DNA from: CAWKGC01 sp963849005
Lineage (GTDB): Bacteria; Pseudomonadota; Gammaproteobacteria; Burkholderiales; Usitatibacteraceae
Assembly: GCA_963849005.1 (NCBI GenBank)
Contig: CAWKGC010000023.1
Location: 620,001-684,000 of the forward strand
Direction: 5' to 3'
Length of the DNA: 64,000 nt
The notes beneath the pieces were generated by a model that did no database searches, had not been told where the DNA came from, and saw nothing but the letters and a program-made list of their open reading frames with translations. Shown in pieces: positions 28,936 through 38,089 of the stretch (positions within the stretch are counted from its first letter, which is position 1; every line of letters starts with the position of its first letter). Position numbers and translations under genes: made by a program.

Positions 28936-29901
28936 ATGGTCGACAAATTCCGCAGCGGGCAGTCGGTGCTTGGGCGGCTCGGCATCTATCGCGCCTTCAA
29001 CCGCCTGCCGATGCTGCGCGCGAGCTACGTGCGCAAGTTCGCCGTCGCGGCCCTGATAGGGATGATGGTGCCGGTGACCAGCTTCGTGGTCTACATGATG
29101 TTCTCGCGCAAGGACATCCTGGAACTCTATCCGCTCTTCGCCGCGACGCTGCTGGCGACCGTGGTTGGCTACCTCGGCACGCTGTGGCTGCTGCGCGAGC
29201 TGCTCACCCCGATCGACCTCACCGCCGAGGCGATGCGGGGATACCTCGACGGCCGCAACCTCCCGGACCTGCCCTCCGACTTTCCCGACCAGGCCGGCCG
29301 CCTGCTCGAAGGCACCGATTACACCCTCACGCAGCTCGCCGGGACCATCGACCGGCTGGAGCGTGTCTCGGACACCGACGACCTGACCGGGCTCTACAAT
29401 CGCCGCGCCGGGGAGAAGCGCCTGGCCGAGGAGGTCGCCCGCGCCGAACGCAGCCTCGAGACCTTCCACATCGCGTTCTTCGACGTGAACGACTTCAAGG
29501 TGGTCAACGACACCAGCGGCCACAGCGCCGGCGACGCCTGCCTCGCCCAGATCAGCGCGGTGCTGCAGCTGAGCACGCGCCGCGGCGACTGGGTGTCGCG
29601 CTGGGGCGGGGACGAGTTCATCGTCGGCCTGCACAAGAACCGGGCGCTGAGGATCGTGGTGGACCGCATCGTCGAGGCGCTCGAAGCCAACCCCTGCCAA
29701 CTTCCGGACGGCCGCGTCTTCGCGCTGACGATGGCCTGCGGCGTCGCGCAGTACCAGTTCGGCTCGGGACAGGCCGGGCTGCTCGCCACCGCCGACCGCG
29801 CGATGTACATGGCCAAGCAGGAAGCGAAGCGCACCAGGCGCTCCGCCGTGGTCTATCTCGCGAGCACCGCGGCGCCGGCGATCCCGTCCGAGCAGGCCTG
29901 A
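28936..29901 (+). CDS. Membrane-bound GGDEF diguanylate cyclase
   Basis: The 321-residue protein has two N-terminal helices (about residues 34-57 and 64-88, including YLGTLWLLREL), a short HAMP-like linker, then a GGDEF domain from about residue 138 (DDLTGLYNRR, FDVNDFKVVND). The active motif is intact (RWGGDEF), and RRGD five residues before it is an RxxD inhibitory site, so product feedback is expected. It makes cyclic-di-GMP. A cluster neighbour regulated by c-di-GMP is not evident. Confidence 0.93.
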   Translation: MVDKFRSGQSVLGRLGIYRAFNRLPMLRASYVRKFAVAALIGMMVPVTSFVVYMMFSRKDILELYPLFAATLLATVVGYLGTLWLLRELLTPIDLTAEAMRGYLDGRNLPDLPSDFPDQAGRLLEGTDYTLTQLAGTIDRLERVSDTDDLTGLYNRRAGEKRLAEEVARAERSLETFHIAFFDVNDFKVVNDTSGHSAGDACLAQISAVLQLSTRRGDWVSRWGGDEFIVGLHKNRALRIVVDRIVEALEANPCQLPDGRVFALTMACGVAQYQFGSGQAGLLATADRAMYMAKQEAKRTRRSAVVYLASTAAPAIPSEQA

Positions 29902-29995
29902 ATCCCGCGGCACCGGCGGGCAACGCGGCAACGCCCGCGGGAAGATCGCGATATCATGCGATCGGCTGCTCCGGCCCGATCCCGAAAACAAGAAC

Positions 29996-30562
29996 ATGGA
30001 AGCCCTCCTCGTCTCGACGCTGGTCGTCGCCCTCGGCGAAATCGGCGACAAGACGCAATTGCTCGCGTTGCTGCTTGCCGCGCGCTTTCGCCGGCCGGTG
30101 CCGATCATCCTCGGCATCTTCGTTGCCACGATCGCCAATCACGCGCTTGCGGGCCTCGTGGGCGCCTGGGTCAGGGCGACGCTCTCGCCGGAATGGCTGC
30201 GCTGGATCCTCGGGCTGTCCTTCATCGCCGTGGCGCTCTGGGCGCTGAAGCCCGACAAGCTGGAAGAGGACGAGGCAGGCATCAAGGGTCGCTGGGGCGT
30301 TTTCGCGGTCACCACGATCGCGTTTTTCCTTGCCGAGATGGGCGACAAGACGCAGGTCGCCACCGTGATGCTGGCGGCGAAGTACGAGTCGCTGGTGCAG
30401 GTGGTCATCGGCACGACGCTCGGCATGCTCGCCGCGAACGTGCCGGTGGTCTTCCTCGGCAGCGCCGCAGCGCTCAAGCTGCCTGTGGCGCTGATCCGCA
30501 AGATCGCCGCGGCGATCTTCGCCGTGCTGGGAATCGCGACCCTGGCAGGCTTCGGGTTCTAG
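29996..30562 (+). CDS. GDT1/TMEM165-family (UPF0016) cation exporter
   Basis: The 188-residue membrane protein has two inverted halves, each with the family motif: EIGDKTQ (helix 1) and EMGDKTQ (helix 4), plus about six helices. Members export Mn2+ or exchange Ca2+ for H+. It converges with the acyl-CoA dehydrogenase (15-base gap). No yybP-ykoY-like structure is visible in the 94-base upstream gap. Confidence 0.92.
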   Translation: MEALLVSTLVVALGEIGDKTQLLALLLAARFRRPVPIILGIFVATIANHALAGLVGAWVRATLSPEWLRWILGLSFIAVALWALKPDKLEEDEAGIKGRWGVFAVTTIAFFLAEMGDKTQVATVMLAAKYESLVQVVIGTTLGMLAANVPVVFLGSAAALKLPVALIRKIAAAIFAVLGIATLAGFGF

Positions 30563-30577
30563 CGGGAAAGGCCTTTT

Positions 30578-32377
30578 CTAGAGCAGCGCCTCGTCGACGG
30601 CAAGCACGCTGTCGGCGCCGTGCAGCACCGTCGCCGCAAGGCTCGCGGACTGCGCGGCGATGTGGTCGCCGAAGAAGCGCGCGGTCTGGATCTTGGCGCG
30701 CAGGAAGCCGGGGTCGCCCTCGCCTGCCGCAAGTTGCGCCGTGGCGATCTGGGCCGAGCGCGCCATCATCCACATGCCGCAGGTGACGCCCATCAGCTTC
30801 AGGTAATACACGGAGCCCGCCGCGACCGCCGCGGGCCGCGCGGGAAACACGGTGACGATCCAGTCGGTGGCATCGCGCAGGTGGGCGAGCGAGCGCGCGA
30901 GCGCCTCGCCGATCTGGCGCAGGTTCACGTCGCTGCTCGCGGCGAGCGCCGCCGGCACCTTGCCCATCTCCGCCATCAGCGCGCGCACGGTCACGCCGCC
31001 TTCGCGCCCGACCTTGCGGCCGACGAGGTCGTTGGCCTGGATGCCCGTGGTGCCCTCGTAGATCGTGGTGATGCGCGCGTCGCGAAGGTGCTGCGCGGCA
31101 CCGGTCTCCTCGATGAAGCCCATGCCGCCGTGCACCTGCACGCCGAGCGACGCGCTGTCGATGCCGACCTCGGTGGACCAGCCCTTCACCACCGGGATCA
31201 TCAGGTCGACCAGCGCCTGGTTGTGCTTGCGCACCGACTCGTCGGGATGCAGCTTGGCGATGTCGAGCAGCGCCGAGGTCCAGTAGATCAGCGCTCGCGC
31301 CGCTTCCGTGTAGCCCTTCATCGTCAGCAGCATCCGCTTCACGTCCGGGTGCTGGATGATGGGCGCGGTCCTGACGCCCTTGTCGCCGCCGATCGGCTTG
31401 CCCTGCATGCGCTCGCGCGCCCAGCCCACCGCGCGCTGGTAGGCACGCTCGGAAATCGCGACGCCTTCCAGCCCCACGCCCAGCCGCGCCGCGTTCATCA
31501 TGATGAACATGAACTCCAGCCCGCGGTTGGCCTCGCCGACGAGATAACCGACGGCGCCCTCCTTCTCGCCATAGATCATCACGGCGGTGGGGCTCGCGTG
31601 GATGCCCATCTTGTGCTCGATCGACGCGCACTTCACGTCGTTCCTCGCGCCCAGCGAGCCATCGGCATTGACCATGACCTTCGGCACGAGGAAGAGCGAG
31701 ATGCCCTTCACGCCCTCGGGCGCGCCTTCGATGCGGCCGAGCACCATGTGGATGATGTTCTCGGTGTAGTCGTGCTCGCCGTAGGTGATGAAGATCTTCT
31801 GGCCCGAGAGGCGGAACGAGCCGTCGGCCTGCGGGATGGCCTTGGTGCGCACCAGCGACAGGTCGCTGCCCGCCTGCGGCTCGGTCAGGTTCATGGTGCC
31901 GGTCCACTTGCCCGAGACCATGCCCGGCAGGAATTTCTTCTTGAGTGCGTCGGAGCCGACGTGGTTCAGCGCTTCCACCGCGCCGTGCGTGAGCATCGGG
32001 CAAAGCTTGAACGCCATGTTGGCCGAGCCCCACATCTCCTCCACCGCCGTGCCAAGCATGTGCGGCAGCCCCTGCCCGCCGAATTCGGGCGGCGCGCCGA
32101 TGTTGCCCCAGCCCGCTTCCACGAACTGGTGGTACGCCTCCTTGAACCCGGCCGGCATCGTCACCACGCCGTCCTTCCATTTCGCGCCCTGCAAGTCGCC
32201 GCTGCGGTTGAGCGGCGAGAGCACGCCGGTGGCGAGCTTGCCCGCCTCCTCGAGGACGGCATCGACGATGTCCTCGCTCATCTCCTCGCAACCGGGGAGC
32301 TTGGCGACCTCGCCCAGGCCGACCAGGTGCTTCAGCACGAACTGCATGTCCTTCAGGGGCGCGACGTATTCGCTCAT
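30578..32377 (-). CDS. Large acyl-CoA dehydrogenase with C-terminal extension
   Basis: The 599-residue enzyme has FGGQGLPHMLGTAVEEMWGSAN, MNLTEPQAGSDL, KIFITYGEHD and catalytic E in IYEGTTGIQ, followed by an extra C-terminal helical domain of about 150 residues as in DmdC (3-methylmercaptopropionyl-CoA dehydrogenase) and PA2815-like proteins. The natural substrate is uncertain; linkage to ETF genes rather than sulfur genes argues for general fatty-acid oxidation. It is 12 bases downstream of etfA in one operon. Confidence 0.9.
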   Translation of the reverse strand: MSEYVAPLKDMQFVLKHLVGLGEVAKLPGCEEMSEDIVDAVLEEAGKLATGVLSPLNRSGDLQGAKWKDGVVTMPAGFKEAYHQFVEAGWGNIGAPPEFGGQGLPHMLGTAVEEMWGSANMAFKLCPMLTHGAVEALNHVGSDALKKKFLPGMVSGKWTGTMNLTEPQAGSDLSLVRTKAIPQADGSFRLSGQKIFITYGEHDYTENIIHMVLGRIEGAPEGVKGISLFLVPKVMVNADGSLGARNDVKCASIEHKMGIHASPTAVMIYGEKEGAVGYLVGEANRGLEFMFIMMNAARLGVGLEGVAISERAYQRAVGWARERMQGKPIGGDKGVRTAPIIQHPDVKRMLLTMKGYTEAARALIYWTSALLDIAKLHPDESVRKHNQALVDLMIPVVKGWSTEVGIDSASLGVQVHGGMGFIEETGAAQHLRDARITTIYEGTTGIQANDLVGRKVGREGGVTVRALMAEMGKVPAALAASSDVNLRQIGEALARSLAHLRDATDWIVTVFPARPAAVAAGSVYYLKLMGVTCGMWMMARSAQIATAQLAAGEGDPGFLRAKIQTARFFGDHIAAQSASLAATVLHGADSVLAVDEALL

Positions 32378-32389
32378 GGTGTTTTCTTG

Positions 32390-33316
32390 TCAGAGGGCGG
32401 CGGTGAGTTCCGGGACGATCTGGAACAGGTCGCCCACCAGCCCGTAATCGGCGACCTGGAAGATCGGCGCCTCGGGGTCCTTGTTGATCGCGACGATCAC
32501 CTTGCTGTCCTTCATTCCCGCGAGGTGCTGGATGGCGCCGGAGATGCCGACCGCGACGTAGAGCTCGGGTGCGACGATCTTGCCGGTCTGGCCGACCTGG
32601 TAGTCGTTGGGCACGAAGCCGGCATCGACCGCGGCGCGAGAGGCGCCGATGGCCGCGTTCAGCTTGTCGGCCAACGCTTCGAGCATCTTGAAGTTCTCGC
32701 CGCTCGCGAGCCCGCGCCCGCCGGAAACGATGCGCTTGGCCGAGGCCAGTTCCGGGCGCTCGCTCCTGGTGAGTTCCTGGCTGATGAGCTTCGACTTGCC
32801 CGGGTCCGCGGCGGCTGCAATCGTTTCGACCGGCGCGTTGCCCGTCTCGGCGGCGGCATCGAAGCCGGTGGAGCGCACGGTGATGACCTTGATCGCATCG
32901 CCGGATTGCACGGTGGCGAAAGCATTGCCGGCGTAGATCGGGCGCACGAAGGTGTCGGGCGATTCGACTGCGGTGATCTCGGACACCTGCGCGACGTCGA
33001 GCTTGGCCGCCACGCGCGGCATGAAGTTCTTGCCGAACGCGGTGGCCGCGGTCATCACATGCGAATAGTCCTTCGCGAGGCCGAGCACCAGCGCCGCGAT
33101 GCTCTCCGGGAGGCCGCCGGCGTAGTGGGCGGCATCGGCGACGAGGACTTTGGTCACGCCCGCGAGCTTCGCGGCCGCTGCGCCTGCGGCGGCGCAATTG
33201 TGGCCCGCAACCAGCACATGCAGGTCGCCGCCGATTTTCGAGGCCGCCGTGACGGCGTTGGCGGCGCCCGCCTTGAGCTTGCCGTTTTCGTGTTCTGCAA
33301 TGAGGAGGATGGCCAT
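32390..33316 (-). CDS. etfA: Electron transfer flavoprotein alpha subunit
   Basis: The 308-residue FAD-binding subunit accepts electrons from acyl-CoA dehydrogenases. The C-terminal FAD domain shows SGGRGLASGENFKMLEALA, GASRAAVDAG, QVGQTGKIVAPELYVAVG and SGAIQHLAGM, then the end NKDPEAPIFQVADYGLVGD. ATG 33316 lies one base after the etfB stop with a GAGGAGGA ribosome site. The chain is unbroken. Confidence 0.96.
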   Translation of the reverse strand: MAILLIAEHENGKLKAGAANAVTAASKIGGDLHVLVAGHNCAAAGAAAAKLAGVTKVLVADAAHYAGGLPESIAALVLGLAKDYSHVMTAATAFGKNFMPRVAAKLDVAQVSEITAVESPDTFVRPIYAGNAFATVQSGDAIKVITVRSTGFDAAAETGNAPVETIAAAADPGKSKLISQELTRSERPELASAKRIVSGGRGLASGENFKMLEALADKLNAAIGASRAAVDAGFVPNDYQVGQTGKIVAPELYVAVGISGAIQHLAGMKDSKVIVAINKDPEAPIFQVADYGLVGDLFQIVPELTAAL

Positions 33317-33317
33317 G

Positions 33318-34068
33318 TCAGATCACCTTCGCTTCGTTCTTGAGCTTGGCGACCAGCTCGGCCACGTCCTTCACCATCACGCCGCCCTTGCGCTTGGGCG
33401 GCTCGACGACCTTGAGGGTCTTCAATCGCGGCGTCACGTCCACGCCGAGGTCGGCGGGCTTCACGACATCGAGCGGCTTCTTCTTCGCCTTCATGATGTT
33501 GGGCAGCGTCGCGTAGCGCGGCGTGTTCATGCGCAGGTCCACGGTGACGATCGCGGGCAGCGCCATGCTGACCGTCTCCAGCCCGCCGTCGATCTCGCGG
33601 ATCACCGTCGACCGCGCTGCCTTCGATCGTGAGCTTCGAGGCGAAGGTCGCCTGCGGCCAGTCGAGCAGCGCAGCCAGCATCTGGCCGGTCTGGTTGGCA
33701 TCGTCGTCGATCGCCTGCTTGCCGAGCAGCACCAGTTGCGGGCCTTCCTTGTCGACCAGCGCCTTCAGGAGCTTGGCCACCGCGAGCGGCTGCAATTCGG
33801 CATCGGTCTCGACGAGGATGGCGCGGTCTGCGCCCATCGCCAGCGCCGTGCGCAGCGTCTCCTGGCAGGCCGCGGTGCCCGCGGAAACCGCGATCACCTC
33901 GGTGGCCTTTCCTGCCTCCTTCAGCTTGATCGCCTCCTCGACGCCGATCTCGTCGAAGGGGTTCATGGACATCTTGACGTTGGCGAGTTCGACGCCGGTG
34001 GCGTCGGCCTTGACGCGGATCTTGACGTTGTAGTCAACGACCCGTTTTACGGGAACGAGGATTTTCAT
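33318..34068 (-). CDS. etfB: Electron transfer flavoprotein beta subunit (frameshifted)
   Basis: MKILVPVKRVVDYNVKIRV, MNPFDEIGVEEAIKLKE and LVLLGKQAIDDDANQTGQM (AMP-binding) are textbook EtfB. A one-base insertion near 33612 splits it; the second part resumes VIREIDGGLETVSMALPAIVT and ends at 33318. Repaired length about 250 residues. It begins the etfB-etfA-dehydrogenase operon. Because ETF is a central electron acceptor, this break is best read as a sequence error. Confidence 0.94.
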
Positions 34069-34093
34069 GGCTTCCGGGGGCGGGATTGCGGGG

Positions 34094-34115
34094 TCAAACG
34101 AGCGTTTGAATTATA
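34094..34115 (-). promoter_or_regulatory. etfB promoter with adjoining palindromic operator
   Basis: On the minus strand a perfect TATAAT (34115-34110) is followed immediately by the 16-bp palindrome TCAAACG-CT-CGTTTGA (34109-34094), 25 bases before the etfB ATG. A dyad over the expected transcription start fits repression. Shape and setting recall TetR-type repressors of fatty-acid degradation in Betaproteobacteria (FadP/PsrA class), an inference. The -35 box is weak. Confidence 0.6.
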
Positions 34116-34167
34116 CCGCAGCAAGTCCCCGCCTCGCCCCCCGGCACGGGGAGGCGGCGATGCGCTT

Positions 34168-35142
34168 TCAGGAACCGCGGCGGCGCTTCAGCCAGGCCTC
34201 GAGCACGCCGATGATGCCGCTTCGGAAAGCGAGCACGCAGAAGACGAAGATCACGCCCTGCACGACGGTGACCCAGGACCCGAGTTCGGCGAGGTAGCTT
34301 TCCATCGTGATGATGACGAAGGCGCCGACCACCGGGCCGAAGATCGTGCCCAGCCCGCCGAGCAGCGTCATCAGCACCACTTCGCCCGACATCGTCCAAT
34401 GCACGTCGGTAAGCGAGGCGAGTTGGAAGACGATCGCCTTGGTGGCGCCCGCGAGTCCCGCGAGGCCCGCCGACAGCACGAAGGCAACCAGCTTGAAGTG
34501 GTCCGTGCGATAGCCGAGCGAGATTGCGCGCGGCTCGTTCTCGCGGATCGCCTTCAGCACCTGGCCGAAAGGCGAATGGATGATGCGGTAGATGAACAGG
34601 AAACCGGCCGTGAAGATCGCCAGAACCACGAAATAGAGCACGGTCGTGTTCGACAGGTCGAGCAACCCGAGGAACTTGCCGCGCGGCACCGACTGCAGCC
34701 CGTCCTCGCCGCCGGTGAAGGGCATCTGCAGGAAGAAGAAGAACACCATCTGCGCCAGCGCCAGCGTGATCATCGCGAAATAGATGCCCTGGCGCCGGAT
34801 CGCGAGCAGCCCGGCGAAGAAGCCGAGCACGGTCGCGGCAAGCGTGCCGAACAGGATCGCCAGCTCGGGCGGCAAGCCCCAGATCTTCGCGGCGTGGGCG
34901 CAGGCGTAGCCGGCAGTGCCGAGGAACATCGCATGCCCGAAGGACAGCAGCCCCCCGAAGCCGATCAGCAGGTTGAACGCGCAGGCGAAGAGCGCGAAGC
35001 ACAGCGCCTTCATCAGGAACACAGGGTAGACCACGGCCGGGGCGACAATGAGGAGCGCCATCATCACCACGAAGGCGATGCGGTGGTAGCGCAGCTCGGA
35101 CTGCTCGCTGCTTGCGGCTTGCGGGACGTAGTCGTCGCTCAT
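34168..35142 (-). CDS. livM: Branched-chain amino-acid ABC transporter permease LivM
   Basis: The 324-residue permease has about nine hydrophobic helices; GFGGLLSFGHAMFLG, GIYFAMITLALAQ and GGLGTIFGPVVGAF match the LivM fold, with the EAA-like loop around RENEPRAISLGY. The start ATG 35142 is two bases after livH. It ends the liv operon; the etfB promoter lies in the 99-base gap that follows. Confidence 0.94.
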   Translation of the reverse strand: MSDDYVPQAASSEQSELRYHRIAFVVMMALLIVAPAVVYPVFLMKALCFALFACAFNLLIGFGGLLSFGHAMFLGTAGYACAHAAKIWGLPPELAILFGTLAATVLGFFAGLLAIRRQGIYFAMITLALAQMVFFFFLQMPFTGGEDGLQSVPRGKFLGLLDLSNTTVLYFVVLAIFTAGFLFIYRIIHSPFGQVLKAIRENEPRAISLGYRTDHFKLVAFVLSAGLAGLAGATKAIVFQLASLTDVHWTMSGEVVLMTLLGGLGTIFGPVVGAFVIITMESYLAELGSWVTVVQGVIFVFCVLAFRSGIIGVLEAWLKRRRGS

Positions 35143-35144
35143 GG

Positions 35145-36029
35145 CTACCTCTGCCCGAACAGCCCTTGCGGGCGGATCATCAGGACGATGGCCATGATGA
35201 CGAAGATCACGGTATTGGAGGCCTCGGGATAGAACACCTTGGTGAGGCCTTCGACCACGCCGAGGCCAAAGCCGGTGATGACAGAGCCGAGTATCGACCC
35301 CATGCCGCCGATCACGACCACCGCGAAGACGACGATGATCAGGTCCGCGCCCATCTGCGGGCTGACCTGGTAGATCGGGGCCGCGAACACGCCGGCGAGC
35401 CCGGCGAGCGCCACGCCGAACCCGTAGGTGAGCGTGATCATGCGCGGCACGTTGACGCCGAAGGCCTGCACCATCGTCGGGTTCTCGGTCGCCGCGCGCA
35501 GGTAGGAGCCGAGCTTGGTGCGCTCGATCACGAACCAGGTGCCGAGGCAGACCACGAGCGAGGCGATGATGACCCAGGCCCGGTAATTGGGCAGGAACAT
35601 GAAGCCGAGGTTGCGTCCCCCGGTGAGTTGCTCAGGCATCGCATACGGAAGCCCGGCCGAGCCGAACTCGTTGCGGAACAGGCCCTGGATGATGAGCGCG
35701 AGGCCGAAGGTGAGGAGCAGGCCGTAGAGGTGGTCGAACTTGTAGAGCCGCGAGATCATGAGCCGCTCGATCACCACCCCGAACGCCCCGATGATCAGCG
35801 GCACGAGGATGAGCGCCCACCAGTAGCCCAGGCCCAGCCTGTTGGCGAGGAAATAGGCGCAGAAGGCGCCCATCATGTACTGGGCGCCGTGCGAGAAATT
35901 GATGATGTTGAGCAGGCCGAAGATCACGGCGAGCCCCAGCGACAGGAGCGCGTAGAACGACCCGTTGATCAATCCGATCAACAACTGGCCGAACAGGGCC
36001 TGCGTCGGAACGCCAAAAATCTCGGTCAT
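35145..36029 (-). CDS. livH: Branched-chain amino-acid ABC transporter permease LivH
   Basis: The 294-residue permease has QLLIGLINGSFYALLSLGLA, GLLNIINFSHGAQYM, and VVIGGMGSILGSVITGFGLG, hallmark LivH segments, with eight or so helices. It pairs with LivM to form the membrane channel. It is separated from livK by a 99-base gap full of repeats and a 14-bp hairpin, so its expression level relative to livK may differ. Confidence 0.94.
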   Translation of the reverse strand: MTEIFGVPTQALFGQLLIGLINGSFYALLSLGLAVIFGLLNIINFSHGAQYMMGAFCAYFLANRLGLGYWWALILVPLIIGAFGVVIERLMISRLYKFDHLYGLLLTFGLALIIQGLFRNEFGSAGLPYAMPEQLTGGRNLGFMFLPNYRAWVIIASLVVCLGTWFVIERTKLGSYLRAATENPTMVQAFGVNVPRMITLTYGFGVALAGLAGVFAAPIYQVSPQMGADLIIVVFAVVVIGGMGSILGSVITGFGLGVVEGLTKVFYPEASNTVIFVIMAIVLMIRPQGLFGQR

Positions 36030-36036
36030 TTTCTCT

Positions 36037-36122
36037 CGTCACCCCCGCGCAAGCGGGTGTCCAGTGACTGGATTCCCGCTTACGCGGGAATGACGGAAGG
36101 TCGCATTCGCGACCTTCCGTCA
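36037..36122. repeat. dRS3-like repeat and 14-bp perfect hairpin in the liv operon
   Basis: GGATTCCCGC-TTAC-GCGGGAAT followed by GACG repeats the element of the 23223-23339 locus. Next to it TGACGGAAGGTCGC (36091-36104), loop ATTC, and its exact complement (36109-36122) make a strong stem-loop between livK and livH. It has no T-run on the minus strand, so it is more likely an mRNA stabiliser or attenuator than a full terminator. Confidence 0.8.
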
Positions 36123-36128
36123 TTCATC

Positions 36129-37352
36129 CTATTTTTTTGCGACGAGCGGACAATCGCCCTGGTCCATCGGACGGAAAGCCTCGTCCGCCGGAATCGTCGC
36201 GCGGATCTTGTAGTAGTCGTAAGGGCCTTTCGACTCGGACGGTTTCTTTACCTCGACAAGATAGGCCGGATGGATCTTGCGGCCGTCGGCGCGCACGATG
36301 CCCTTGCCGAAAAGCGGGTCGTCGGTCGGCAGCTTCTTCATCTCCGCGATCACCTTCGTGCCGTCATCGCTCTTCAGCGCCGCCACGGCCTTCAGGTAAT
36401 GGAGCACGGCGGAATACACGCCCGCCTGTACCATCGTCGGGTACTTGCCGCCGTTGGCCGCGGCGAAGCGCTTGCTGAAGGCGCGCGTCTGGTCGTTCAG
36501 GTCCCAGTAGAAGGTCTCGGTGAAGATCAGGCCCTGCGCCTTTTCCAGCCCGAGCGCATGGATGTCGGTAAGGAACACCAGCAGGCCGGCGAGGTTCTGG
36601 CCGCCCTTGACGATGCCGAACTCGGAGGCCTGCTTGATGGAGTTGGTCGTGTCGCCACCCGCGTTCGCGAGCCCGACGATCTTGGCCTTGGAAGCCTGCG
36701 CCTGCAGCAGGAAGGAAGAGAAGTCCTGCGTGTTGAGCGGCGCGCGCACCTTGCCGAGCACCTTGCCGCCGTTCTTGAGCACCACCGCCTCGGTGTCGCG
36801 CTCGAGCGCATGGCCGAAGGCGTAGTCCGCAGTGAGGAAAAACCAGGTGTCGCCGCCAGTCTTCACGATCGCCTTGCCGGTGCCGTTGGCAAGCATCCAG
36901 GTGTCGTAGGTCCAGTGGATGGTGTTGGGCGTGCAGGCCTTGCCGCTCAGGTCGGCGGTGGCCGCCCCGGACACGAGGAAGGCCTTGCCCTTGTCCTTGG
37001 TGATCTGGTTCACGGCCAGCGCCACGCCGGAGTTCGGCGTGTCGACGATGACGTCCACGCCCTCCGAGTCATACCACTTGTTGGCGATCTGCGAGCCAAC
37101 GTCGGCCTTGTTCTGGTGGTCGGCGAAGATCACTTCCACCGGTGTCGCAAAGCCCTTGTTCGCGGCCTTGTAGTCCTCGATCGCCATTTTCGCGGCGATC
37201 ACCGAGCCCTGGCCCGAGAGGTCGGCGTAGAGGCTCGACTGGTCGTTGAGGATGCCGATCTTGACGACATTCCCCGAAATCTGCGCGTGCGCGGCGCCGG
37301 CGGAAAGCGCCAGTGCGGCTGCGGCAGCGATGAGTTTGCGCTTGAACTTCAT
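36129..37352 (-). CDS. livK: Branched-chain amino-acid ABC transporter substrate-binding protein
   Basis: The 407-residue protein has a signal peptide (KLIAAAAALALSAGAAHAQ) and a type I periplasmic-binding fold: KIGILNDQSSLYADLSGQGS, ADHQNKADVGSQIANKWYD, DTPNSGVALAVNQI. It binds leucine-type or related ligands outside the inner membrane. GGAG lies seven bases before ATG 37352. It lies between the ATPase and permease genes of one transporter. Confidence 0.93.
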   Translation of the reverse strand: MKFKRKLIAAAAALALSAGAAHAQISGNVVKIGILNDQSSLYADLSGQGSVIAAKMAIEDYKAANKGFATPVEVIFADHQNKADVGSQIANKWYDSEGVDVIVDTPNSGVALAVNQITKDKGKAFLVSGAATADLSGKACTPNTIHWTYDTWMLANGTGKAIVKTGGDTWFFLTADYAFGHALERDTEAVVLKNGGKVLGKVRAPLNTQDFSSFLLQAQASKAKIVGLANAGGDTTNSIKQASEFGIVKGGQNLAGLLVFLTDIHALGLEKAQGLIFTETFYWDLNDQTRAFSKRFAAANGGKYPTMVQAGVYSAVLHYLKAVAALKSDDGTKVIAEMKKLPTDDPLFGKGIVRADGRKIHPAYLVEVKKPSESKGPYDYYKIRATIPADEAFRPMDQGDCPLVAKK

Positions 37353-37381
37353 TTCGATACTCCTCCAGTGGTTGGCCTGGT

Positions 37382-38089
37382 TCAGACACCCAGGTATTCA
37401 TGCAGCATCGCGGTCTTCGATTCCAGTTCGGCCGCCGCGAACGTCTCGGCCATTTTCCCATGTTCCATGACGTAATGCCGGTCCGCCAAAGGCGCGGCAA
37501 AACGGAAATTCTGCTCCACCAGCACGATGGTGAAGCCGCGCTCCTTCAGCTTGAGGATGATGCGGCCGAGAGCTTGCACGATCACCGGCGCCAGCCCCTC
37601 GGTGATCTCGTCGAGCAAGAGCAGGTGGGCGCCGGTGCGCAGGATGCGCGCCATCGCGAGCATCTGCTGCTCGCCGCCGGAGAGCTTGGTGCCCTGCGCG
37701 GTCTTGCGCCGTTCCTTGAGGTTCGGGAACATCGCGTAGATCTCGTCCACGCTCATGCCGCCCTCCTGCACCTGCGGCGGGAGCATGAGGTTCTCCTCCA
37801 CCGACAGCGTGGAAAAAATGCCGCGCTCCTCCGGGCAATAGCCGATCCCCAGGTGCGCTATGCGATGCGTGGGAAAGCCGATCGTCTCCACCCCGTTCAC
37901 GACGATCGACCCGGTGCGCCGCCCGGTAAGCCCGAGGATCGACTTGAGCGTGCTGGTGCGCCCCGCGCCGTTGCGTCCCAGCAGGGTGACCACTTCGCCC
38001 TTGCGCACGGCAAAATCGACCCCGTGCAGGATATGCGATTCGCCGTACCAGGCGTGGAGGTCCTTGACGCGCAGGACTTCTTCAGCCAT
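37382..38089 (-). CDS. livF: Branched-chain amino-acid ABC transporter ATPase LivF
   Basis: The 235-residue ATPase has the ABC signature LSGGEQQML, Walker B LLLLDEITEGLAP, and FVEQN-type switch VLVEQNFRFA. The Walker A reads GRNGAGRTST: residue 44 is arginine instead of the usual lysine. GRNGAGRT forms occur in some LivF homologues, so it may still work. It overlaps the livG stop by eight bases. Confidence 0.93.
   Translation of the reverse strand: MAEEVLRVKDLHAWYGESHILHGVDFAVRKGEVVTLLGRNGAGRTSTLKSILGLTGRRTGSIVVNGVETIGFPTHRIAHLGIGYCPEERGIFSTLSVEENLMLPPQVQEGGMSVDEIYAMFPNLKERRKTAQGTKLSGGEQQMLAMARILRTGAHLLLLDEITEGLAPVIVQALGRIILKLKERGFTIVLVEQNFRFAAPLADRHYVMEHGKMAETFAAAELESKTAMLHEYLGV

Noticed and set aside
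30620..33343. 907-residue open frame on the plus strand
   Set aside because: It is antisense to etfA and the large acyl-CoA dehydrogenase; composition is His/Arg/Asp-rich as expected from high-GC opposite-strand reading, with no motifs.
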